The translations under genes were made by a program, and so were the position numbers. A stretch of 64,000 nt of DNA. Source: Candidatus Dormiibacterota bacterium (lineage in GTDB: Bacteria; Chloroflexota; Dormibacteria; Dormibacterales; Dormibacteraceae). Positions 10,326 to 18,079 of the stretch are shown here, piece by piece. Position 1 is the stretch's first letter; the number at the start of each line of letters is the position of its first letter. The notes beneath the pieces were generated by a model, which saw nothing but the letters and a program-made list of their open reading frames with translations, did not search any database and was not told where the DNA came from. The stretch is from the NCBI GenBank assembly GCA_003151935.1, contig PLYZ01000055.1:1249-65248 (forward strand), read 5' to 3'.

Positions 10326-11167
10326 GCCGTCCCGCGGCGAAGCGGCCGCCAGCCCCGCGGCCGCTGCGGAAGGCAGTGTCTCGCACGCCATCGTGGGTGG
10401 CGCCGGCGGCGGCCGTCGCCGGCATCGCCCTGCTGGTGGTCGCGTTCCTGGTCATCAGGTGGTACACGACGCCGCCAGCTCCCACTCCGCTGACCGTCGA
10501 CGCGACGCAGCAGGTGGTCGCGAGCATCACGAGCCTCCCCGCGACTGAGCTGGATGCGGTTGGTGCCGGCTCCGCGAACAACCTGATCAAACCGGTGTCG
10601 GGGACCCCGCTCACGGGCCCGAATGGGCACCCGGAGGTGTTCTACATGGGCGCCGAATACTGCCCGTACTGCGCGGCGGAGAGGTGGCCGATGATCATTG
10701 CCCTCTCGCAGTTCGGCACATTCTCCGGCCTACAGACCACGTCCTCGTCGTCGACCGACGTCTATCCGAACACGCCAACGTTCACGTTTCGCAGTGCCAC
10801 GTTCACGAGCCAGTACGTCGACTTCGTGTCCGTCGAGACGACCGACCGCAACCAGAATCCCCTGCAATCCCCGACTTCGGCTCAGCAGGCGCTCGTGACC
10901 AAGTACGACACCTCCGGCTCGATACCGTTCGTGGACTTCGGCAACCGGTACGCGTTTGACGGCGCCATGTACCTGCCCGACGTGCTGAGCGGGACGAGCT
11001 GGCAGGCCGTCGCGGACTCGCTGGCTCAGTCCACCTCCCCGCAGGCGAAAGCGATCCTGGGGTCCGCCAACCTCATCACCGCCGCCATCTGCCGCCTGAC
11101 CGCGGACCAGCCCGCGACGGTCTGCTCCTCCTCTTCGATCCAGGCCATCGAGCAGAAGCTGGGCTAG
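10322..11167 (+). CDS. DUF929-type membrane-anchored thioredoxin-like protein
   Basis: TM anchor then [31 protein letters not shown] (CPYC redox motif) and [12 protein letters not shown]. Confidence 0.8.
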   Translation: MSRPAAKRPPAPRPLRKAVSRTPSWVAPAAAVAGIALLVVAFLVIRWYTTPPAPTPLTVDATQQVVASITSLPATELDAVGAGSANNLIKPVSGTPLTGPNGHPEVFYMGAEYCPYCAAERWPMIIALSQFGTFSGLQTTSSSSTDVYPNTPTFTFRSATFTSQYVDFVSVETTDRNQNPLQSPTSAQQALVTKYDTSGSIPFVDFGNRYAFDGAMYLPDVLSGTSWQAVADSLAQSTSPQAKAILGSANLITAAICRLTADQPATVCSSSSIQAIEQKLG

Positions 11168-11171
11168 CCGC

Positions 11172-11600
11172 GTGAGGCTGCAAGTGCTGGCGCTGGCCGC
11201 CGGCCTGGCGGGTGTCGGTATCTCGATCTACCTCACGGTGGTCCACTACTCGACGATCCCGCTGGCCTGCCCGGCGAACGCGGTGATCAACTGCGAGCAG
11301 GTCGTCACCAGCCCCTACGGGGTGATCGGTGGATCCGTGATCCCGACCTCGGCGGCGGGGATCGCCTGGTTTGCCGTGAGCGCCCTCCTCGCGGCGGGGT
11401 TGCTCAGCGGCCGAATTCAGCTGGCCCGGGCGCAGCTCGGCTGGGCGGCGATCGGCCTGGCCACAGTGCTGGGCCTGGTGTACGTCGAGATCGTCCGGTT
11501 GGGTGCCGTCTGCATCTGGTGCTCGGCCGCCCACGCCCTGGTCCTCCTGATCTTCCTGATTGCGCTGCCCCGAGGGAAGGGGAATAGGGTGACGTCGTGA
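11172..11600 (+). CDS. Vitamin K epoxide reductase (VKOR) family protein
   Basis: ISIYLTVVHYSTIPLACPANAVINCEQVVTSPYG...EIVRLGAVCIWCSAAHAL; CxWC plus paired loop cysteines. Confidence 0.88.
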   Translation: MRLQVLALAAGLAGVGISIYLTVVHYSTIPLACPANAVINCEQVVTSPYGVIGGSVIPTSAAGIAWFAVSALLAAGLLSGRIQLARAQLGWAAIGLATVLGLVYVEIVRLGAVCIWCSAAHALVLLIFLIALPRGKGNRVTS

Positions 11601-12367
11601 CCTGGCCCGTCGACCCGACGGTCTATGCCGGACTCATCGTGCTGTTCCTCGGACACGCCTGGCTGGCCGGCTCGGTGACCGACGCGCAGCGCAAGCACAC
11701 CCTCTACTTCGGCCTTGGGCTGGTCACCTTGTGGCTCGCCCTCGAGACGCCGATCGATACGATCAGCGACCGCTATCTCGACAGCGTGCACATGCTGCAG
11801 CATGTCCTGCTCGGCTTCGTCGCCCCGCCTCTGATGCTGCTCGGCCTGTCCTCCCAGATGGTCGAGCGGGTGGTGCGAGTCCCGGGGGTCCGCGCCATCA
11901 CCGAACCCGTGCCGGCCCTCGTGATCGCCGGCCTGGTGATGATCGTGTGGCATTTCCCTCCCCTCTATGACGCCACGCTTTACTCAGGGTCGCTCCACGT
12001 GCTGGAGCATGTGATGTTCATCGCGGCCGGCCTGCTGATGTACTGGCCGATGCTAGAAGCCACTTCAGCTCACGCGCGCTGGCAGATGTCGCCCCCGGCC
12101 AAGCTCCTTTACATGCTGGTGGCGACGCTTCCGCAGGACGGCGTGGCGCTCGCCCTCATCTTCTCGCGCGTGCCGTTTTATGAGTACTACACGCACGCGC
12201 CGCGTCTCGTCTCGTCCCTCACACCGCTGATCGATCAGACGCTGGCCGGCGCGGTCTTGATGATCCTCGGCAAGGCGACCCTCGCGATCGCCGCGATCGC
12301 AGTGTTCGTCAGGTGGTTCGGGAGCGAGCAGCGAGCCGACCAGGCCCACGCCATCACGAGCGGTTGA
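11597..12367 (+). CDS. CtaG-type cytochrome c oxidase assembly family membrane protein
   Basis: HMLQHVLLGFVAPPLMLLGLS, MIVWHFPPLYDATL, LHVLEHVMFIAAGLLMYWPML. Confidence 0.88.
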   Translation: MTWPVDPTVYAGLIVLFLGHAWLAGSVTDAQRKHTLYFGLGLVTLWLALETPIDTISDRYLDSVHMLQHVLLGFVAPPLMLLGLSSQMVERVVRVPGVRAITEPVPALVIAGLVMIVWHFPPLYDATLYSGSLHVLEHVMFIAAGLLMYWPMLEATSAHARWQMSPPAKLLYMLVATLPQDGVALALIFSRVPFYEYYTHAPRLVSSLTPLIDQTLAGAVLMILGKATLAIAAIAVFVRWFGSEQRADQAHAITSG

Positions 12368-12371
12368 TCAC

Positions 12372-12437
12372 GACCATCTGAGCCCGATAGGCTCCATCCC
12401 CAAGGCACCGGATGCGACCATCCGTGCCCGAATGGCG
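12372..12437. repeat. Dispersed ~65-bp repeat, copy C
   Basis: Reverse complement CGCCATTCGGGCACGGATGGTCGCATCC...GCCTATCGGGCTCAGATGGTC; aligns with copies at 29778 and 30764. Confidence 0.7.
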
Positions 12438-12443
12438 GACTTA

Positions 12444-13970
12444 CTAGGGTCGCAGGCAGGCGAGCCCGTTGCAGTCGCCGGCCAGCCAGCGTTCGAGTTC
12501 CGCGCTCAGCGCTTGGCTCGACGCTCCCTTTTCAAGGATCACCGTGAGCTCCTTGGTGCAGGCAACGCCGTAGCCGTTCTGGAACGCCTCCTGCACGACG
12601 CTCCTGTATTTCCCGTCGTCGCCTTCAGTCGCCATGTCGATCGCGATGTACTGAACGCCGGCGCTGATCGGGTCGATGGTCGGCCCGCCCACGCGTTGAA
12701 TCGGGATCTCATAGATCTGCAGCCGTGTAGCCAGATGAGGTAGGAGGGTTTGCGTGGAGGCGACGGCTGCCGCCGGAGGGATCACGTCGAGGCAGGATTG
12801 GATATTGGCCGCGGTGGCGCTCGAAACGCCATAAGTTCCCAGCTCGGCGAGCGGGTTGATGGCAATGCTGAGCACGACGCTCGTGGCGAACACTGCGAGC
12901 GCTGTGCCTGCCCCGACTCTGGATTGGTTTCGCGTCGACCACATTGCGGCGAGCCGAGCTGCCCCGTCGACTCCTGCAAACGCGAGGATCGGCGCTGACA
13001 GCATGGAGTAGTGCATGTGGAAGTTCCAGACATCCGGTAGGTCGTTCCAGAACCGGGCCAGAAACGATGGAATCGCGACCAACGTCAACGGCGATACGAC
13101 TGGTAGGAACAGCCAGTTTCCAAATGAGGCGATCCACACACGAGCCTTGGCAATTGGAGTGAAGAGGAGCTCCAGGCTGCTGAGCGGGTGTCGAAGAACA
13201 TGCACAGCCGCACTGAGTGGGCCAGCGCCCAGAGCGCTGTAGTCCCAGTGGCGATACGGCGCCCCCGCAAGCGCGGGCATGACTACGCCGATAACCACGC
13301 CGAACCAGGCGGCATTGACGGCCATGAGAACGGCTCCAATCAAGAACCTGCGCTGGACCGCAAGGATGTAGAAGCCGAGCGCGATCAGCGTGAGGGAAAC
13401 GTCCTCCCTCGTCAGCATGGCAACCGCCACCATCGCCACCAGCAGCCGGTTCCGCCGCGTGACCGTTGCGTAGAGCGCCCAGGAGATGCCCGCCACGGCA
13501 AACACGATGTGATGAAAATCGAAAAGAACGCCGGCGAGGATGCCCCAGTAAACGTAGAAGGCGGCCTGGAAAGCGAGCCCCGCGGTCGCCCCGAGGCGTT
13601 GAGCACCCCAGAGATATATGGGGACGCCCGCGACCGCGAGCAGCACGGCCTGGGCGATCAACAGAACCGCTGCCGAGTCCCAGATCCAGAACAGCGGTGC
13701 CAGAACGACGAGGATCGGATGGAAGTGATCTCCAAGCAGGTTGGGGATTCCGATCACCGTGTTGGGGATGACCTTGAACTGGCTGTAGCCCCAAACCGTC
13801 TGGGTCTGTGTCGCGAGGTCGATCGTGCTGCCGAAACTGTTGTGCCGGAAGAGCGAGATGGCTGAGTAGGACGCTGCTGCAGCGAAAGCCATGGCAACGG
13901 CAGCTGTGGTGGTTGCCCGCAGGTGGAGTCTTCGGGTCACTGCCTTAGGATTCGACGTGCTTGTCATCAC
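12444..13970 (-). CDS. DUF2079-type polytopic membrane protein
   Basis: SLFRHNSFGSTIDLATQTQTVWGYSQFK...LGDHFHPILVVLAPLFWIW...MLTREDVSLTLIALG. Confidence 0.8.
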   Translation of the reverse strand: MMTSTSNPKAVTRRLHLRATTTAAVAMAFAAAASYSAISLFRHNSFGSTIDLATQTQTVWGYSQFKVIPNTVIGIPNLLGDHFHPILVVLAPLFWIWDSAAVLLIAQAVLLAVAGVPIYLWGAQRLGATAGLAFQAAFYVYWGILAGVLFDFHHIVFAVAGISWALYATVTRRNRLLVAMVAVAMLTREDVSLTLIALGFYILAVQRRFLIGAVLMAVNAAWFGVVIGVVMPALAGAPYRHWDYSALGAGPLSAAVHVLRHPLSSLELLFTPIAKARVWIASFGNWLFLPVVSPLTLVAIPSFLARFWNDLPDVWNFHMHYSMLSAPILAFAGVDGAARLAAMWSTRNQSRVGAGTALAVFATSVVLSIAINPLAELGTYGVSSATAANIQSCLDVIPPAAAVASTQTLLPHLATRLQIYEIPIQRVGGPTIDPISAGVQYIAIDMATEGDDGKYRSVVQEAFQNGYGVACTKELTVILEKGASSQALSAELERWLAGDCNGLACLRP

Positions 13971-14686
13971 CTGACCCCCGCTTGCCCGGGCTGAGCCTGG
14001 TTCTGCCGGCCCATAACGAAAGCGAGAACCTTCGCTGGCTTCTTCCCCATATCAAAGATGTGCTGCCAGGCATCGCCGCACGTTTCAACGTGATCATCGT
14101 CGACGACGGATCCACGGATGGCACCGGTGCGCTGGCCGAATCACTTGCCCGCGAGCTGCGCATCGGGCTGAAGCTCGTCCGCCACGATCGCAAGTTGGGT
14201 TACGGAGCCGCCGTCGGCGATGGCCTTCGCGCCGCCGACCTCGAGTTCACTGCGTTCACCGACGCCGACGGCCAGCTCGAAATCGCCGACCTCGCGTTGC
14301 TCGTGCCGCACCTGAATGAGGCCGACCTCGTCGGAGGCTGGCGCCTCACTCGCGAGGATCCCGCCTTTCGATCCGTGATCAGCGGCGTCTTCAACCAGCT
14401 CGTGCTGCTGACGCTGCGCATTCCCGTCAAAGACGTCAACTGCGCTCTCAAGATCATCCGCACGGACATGCTGCGCAGGTTTGAGCTTCATTCGAAAAGT
14501 GCGCTTATCAATGCCGAGCTCTACTGGCAGGTCCAGGAGCACGGAGGCAGGTACGTCCAGGTCGGCGTGCCACATCACCCGCGAAGGATGGGCCGGCGCT
14601 CGGGCGGGCGACTCATTCCGATCCTGCGCGCGACGAAAGAGCTGGCCGAGATCCGCTTCCGCGGCTCAGGACCGCGTAGAGATTGA
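13961..14686 (+). CDS. GT2 family glycosyltransferase (dolichyl-phosphate-mannose-synthase-like)
   Basis: LSLVLPAHNESENLRWLLP...NVIIVDDGSTDGTGAL...FTDADGQLEIADL. Confidence 0.9.
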   Translation: MSSPDPRLPGLSLVLPAHNESENLRWLLPHIKDVLPGIAARFNVIIVDDGSTDGTGALAESLARELRIGLKLVRHDRKLGYGAAVGDGLRAADLEFTAFTDADGQLEIADLALLVPHLNEADLVGGWRLTREDPAFRSVISGVFNQLVLLTLRIPVKDVNCALKIIRTDMLRRFELHSKSALINAELYWQVQEHGGRYVQVGVPHHPRRMGRRSGGRLIPILRATKELAEIRFRGSGPRRD

Positions 14687-15895
14687 AGGCGCGGTGGGGA
14701 CCGTTCGCCTGCTTGCCGCGGGAGCTTTGATGTCGCCGCGCCCGCCAAATCGCCAGTCGACCCGTGGCGCGAACAGGTGCGGCTTGATCCTCTTCTTGTG
14801 CCGCTCGACCAGGCCGATCACACGATCGATCAGCGAGTCCTCGAGGCTGTGTGGTTGGAGGCCCAGGTCGAGCAGGCGCTGGTGCTTGGCGTTGTAGTAA
14901 TGCGCCTCCATCTCCGTGCGGGGGTTAGGGAGGTGTTCGATGCTCGTCTCGAGTCCGTGAGCGGTGCGCGCGGCCTGAACGCGAAGAGCAAGCTCCCCGA
15001 CAGAGAACTGCTCGGTGAACTGGTTGAACACGCGGTACTCGCCACGCTCTGGCGGGTTGAGCGCAGCCAGCTCGACGCATCGGACCGTGTCGCGGATGTC
15101 GATGAAGCCGCGGGTCTGGCCGCCCGTGCCGTACACAGTCAGGGGATAGTCGACGGCCGCCTGCGCACAGAAGCGATTGAGCACCGTGCCCCAGATGTCG
15201 TCGTAGTCGAAGCGGGTGCGCAGGTCTGAATCGAGGTCGGTTTCCGGCGTACCCGAGCCGTAGACGACGCCCTGGTTCAGGTCGGTTGCGCGCAGGCCCC
15301 ATGCGCGGCACGTGAACATGATGTTGTGGCTGTCGTGCACCTTGGAGAGGTGGTAGAACGAGCCGGGCTGTTTTGGGTAAGGCAGCCGATCCTTGCGGCC
15401 GTTGTGCGAGATCTCGATGAAGCCTTCCTCGATGTCGATGTTCGGTGTGCCGTACTCGCCCATCGTCCCGAGCTTGACCAGGTGACAATCCGCCGCCGAC
15501 TCGCGCAGCGCGAAGAGAAGGTTCAGCGTGCCGACCACGTTGTTGACCTGCGTCTCGACCGCATGCGGGCCAGAGATCATCGAGTACGGAGCCGATCGCT
15601 GCTCTGCGAAATGGATGACGACGTCCGGCCTGTACTGTGCGATGAGGGCGGTCGTGTCCGGGAGTGACCTCAGGTCCAATCGCTCCCACGTGATCTGCTT
15701 GCCGCTGATGGCCTTCCACCGCGCGACGCGGCGCTTCATCCCAGCGATCCGGACCAGGCTCTCCGTGCCGCACAACACATCCCACCTGCGCCGGATGAGG
15801 CTGTCGGCCGCGATGACGTCGTGGCCTTTCATCGAAAGGTGCATTGCCGTTGGCCAACCGAGGTAGCCATCTGCACCGAGGACGATGACTCGCAT
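14666..15895 (-). CDS. UDP-sulfoquinovose synthase-like NAD-dependent epimerase (SQD1 type)
   Basis: MRVIVLGADGYLGWPTAMHLS, GTMGEYGTPNIDIEEGFIEISHNGRKD, FDYDDIWGTVLNRFCAQAAVDYPLTVYGTGGQTRGFIDIRDTVRCVELA, YRVFNQFTEQFSVGELA. Confidence 0.85.
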   Translation of the reverse strand: MRVIVLGADGYLGWPTAMHLSMKGHDVIAADSLIRRRWDVLCGTESLVRIAGMKRRVARWKAISGKQITWERLDLRSLPDTTALIAQYRPDVVIHFAEQRSAPYSMISGPHAVETQVNNVVGTLNLLFALRESAADCHLVKLGTMGEYGTPNIDIEEGFIEISHNGRKDRLPYPKQPGSFYHLSKVHDSHNIMFTCRAWGLRATDLNQGVVYGSGTPETDLDSDLRTRFDYDDIWGTVLNRFCAQAAVDYPLTVYGTGGQTRGFIDIRDTVRCVELAALNPPERGEYRVFNQFTEQFSVGELALRVQAARTAHGLETSIEHLPNPRTEMEAHYYNAKHQRLLDLGLQPHSLEDSLIDRVIGLVERHKKRIKPHLFAPRVDWRFGGRGDIKAPAASRRTVPTAPSISTRS

Positions 15896-15904
15896 CAGTT
15901 CAAG

Positions 15905-16858
15905 TTATCGCGCGACGCGCGCGATCTGGGGGCGCTTACAAAACCATGACCACGTCGCTGCCAGGCCAGAGCCGATTGAGACCCTTGCCTTCCAATGCAA
16001 ATGTCGATGTGCTCGGCTGCTATCGAGACAAACTCTGCGAACTTCGAATTCGCGTGCAGGCAAGAACTCGCTTTCCGTAAGGCGGCCTGCTGCTTTAAGC
16101 AAGTGCTTGACGATTGCATTGATGCTGGTCTCTCGACCGGTTCCAATGTTGACCTCTCCACGCATGCGTCCGAAGATCGCCGCGACGTTGGCCGCCGCGA
16201 CATCGCCGACGTAGACGAAATCGCGTGTCTGGCCTCCATCGCCGTAGATGAGAGGAGGTGAGCCATCCAGCAAGCGGTAGCACGTGATGGCGACGACGCC
16301 GGCCTCCCCGGTGCCGTCCTGCCGCGGCCCGTACACGTTGCCGTATCGCACGGCAAGAGTCGAGACGCCGTGGCGCAATCCCAGCGCCGCGAGATAAACC
16401 TCTTCCGCTCGCTTGGCCGCGCCGTACGCGGACACCGGGGCCGCCTTGTGCACCTCGCGGGCGGGCAACTTCGCGTCCTGTCCGTAGATCGTTCCACCTG
16501 ACGAGGCGGTCACGATGCGACGCGTGCCGGCCTTGATCGCGGCATCGAAGAAGGCGACAGAGCTCGCCAGGCTCCGCTTCACGTGGTCGCCAGGGTCGCG
16601 CGCCGCCTTCTGCACTCCGCCCTTCGATGCGAGGTGCAGTGCGACATCCGGTTTGAATGCCTTCAGAGCGCGGGCGGCGGCCGGCGATCCACAGTCCGCC
16701 CGCAACACCTTCACCTCCCGCGGAAGAGCTTCTTCACAAGGGTGGCTGCGGTCGTCGATGACAAGCACCGAGGACCCGGCAGCCACCAACAGCTCGACCG
16801 AATGCGTCCCGATGAAGCCGGCGCCACCCGACACGGCGACGCGAGACTGGTGCGGCAA
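15905..16858 (-). CDS. NAD-dependent sugar epimerase/dehydratase
   Basis: SDR fold: SGGAGFIGTHSVELLVAAG, SAYGAAKRAEE, YGDGGQTRDFVYVGDVA. Confidence 0.88.
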   Translation of the reverse strand: MPHQSRVAVSGGAGFIGTHSVELLVAAGSSVLVIDDRSHPCEEALPREVKVLRADCGSPAAARALKAFKPDVALHLASKGGVQKAARDPGDHVKRSLASSVAFFDAAIKAGTRRIVTASSGGTIYGQDAKLPAREVHKAAPVSAYGAAKRAEEVYLAALGLRHGVSTLAVRYGNVYGPRQDGTGEAGVVAITCYRLLDGSPPLIYGDGGQTRDFVYVGDVAAANVAAIFGRMRGEVNIGTGRETSINAIVKHLLKAAGRLTESEFLPAREFEVRRVCLDSSRAHRHLHWKARVSIGSGLAATWSWFCKRPQIARVAR

Positions 16859-17872
16859 CTACTCCGCCTGGCTCGACGCGTCCGCCGCCTGTTCCGACGC
16901 TGCGCGCCCGCCTAGCCGCGCGTACGCAACCAGTCCCGCCAGGGCCAGCGGCAGTGTCGACACCGCTCGGAAGAGGACGGCCGCTGTCGCCGAATCCGCG
17001 ACGCTTACCCCGTAGCCCGAGAGGACCGCGACGAGAATCGCGTCTGCGGCGCCGAGTCCGAACGGCAGGGTCGAAAGTATCCCGGCCACCTGGGAGGTCG
17101 CATACACGGCCACCGCCTGCGTGATGTGGATCGCATCCCCCAGACCCGTGAGGAGAAGCATCACCTGCAGGCCGCTGAAGATGAAGACGGCGATCGTGAT
17201 GGCCGACGTCTGGATGAGAATCAGCGGTGACCGCAGGAGCCGGCGCAGGTTGTCCGCCATCTCGATCGCCCCCTCCTCGAACCTGCCCAGCAAGCGTCCA
17301 CGGGTGATGCGCCGGAGCGCCCAGCGCTCCAGAGCCGGTGGCGTTGCCAGCTCGATTGCGGCCGGCGCGAGGGTCGCCACGACCAGGCCGGCAGCGACCG
17401 CCGTCCATCCGACCAAACCGTGCCTCGGCAAGGTGACGAGCAAAAGGGCCACGACGGCCAGCAGGAACAGGCTGTACAGCCGCTCAAACGTGACCACCGC
17501 GGCTCCATCTCGTACAGGGACGCCCTCGGCCTTTCGCCACATGTAGGCCCGCACGTAGTCCCCGCTGGCGGCAGGGGTCACCGTGCTCGAGGTCTGCCCG
17601 ACAAGCTGAACCGGAATCATCGACCGGAGCGAGATTCTGTGGCCGAGGAATCGAAGCGCCACCTGCGCCCGCAAGGCGCGGAGCAGGACGATCGGTACGT
17701 TGAGAACGACGGCGGCGACCAGAGGCGCCAGATCGGCCTCTTGAATGCCGTCCCAGATCGACGCCGGCCGGCTGATCCAGATGACGGCGGTGGCGATCGC
17801 GAGCCCGATCACCAGGCCGGCAACTGGCCGGCGCGCAACCGCACGAATGCGGGCGCGTGCCGATCCAGTCAC
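16859..17872 (-). CDS. Lysylphosphatidylglycerol-synthase-TM / AglD-like membrane protein
   Basis: RAQVALRFLGHRISLRSMIPVQLVGQTSSTVTPAASGDYVRAYM...LPFGLGAADAILVAVLSGYG. Confidence 0.78.
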   Translation of the reverse strand: MTGSARARIRAVARRPVAGLVIGLAIATAVIWISRPASIWDGIQEADLAPLVAAVVLNVPIVLLRALRAQVALRFLGHRISLRSMIPVQLVGQTSSTVTPAASGDYVRAYMWRKAEGVPVRDGAAVVTFERLYSLFLLAVVALLLVTLPRHGLVGWTAVAAGLVVATLAPAAIELATPPALERWALRRITRGRLLGRFEEGAIEMADNLRRLLRSPLILIQTSAITIAVFIFSGLQVMLLLTGLGDAIHITQAVAVYATSQVAGILSTLPFGLGAADAILVAVLSGYGVSVADSATAAVLFRAVSTLPLALAGLVAYARLGGRAASEQAADASSQAE

Positions 17873-18026
17873 CGGCGGTACCGGGTCAGGTGCCGCATCC
17901 TGCGTTGCGACGATGCCTTGCTGCGAAGGGGGTGCTGTGGAGTGGATGACCCGACATCTTGATTTCCGAACCTTGGGAATTCCTGTGTTCGCCCTAACGC
18001 ACGGTTGGCGACGAAGCGCGATCGGC

Positions 18027-18056
18027 TTGACTTGGTGCGCGACACATCCCTAGAGT
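18027..18056 (+). promoter_or_regulatory. Candidate sigma70-like promoter upstream of the GH18-like gene
   Basis: TTGACT (18027-18032), 18-nt spacer, TAGAGT (18051-18056), about 24 bp before the ORF start. Confidence 0.35.
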
Positions 18057-18079
18057 GATCGGCTGCTTCGTTCCAGAAC

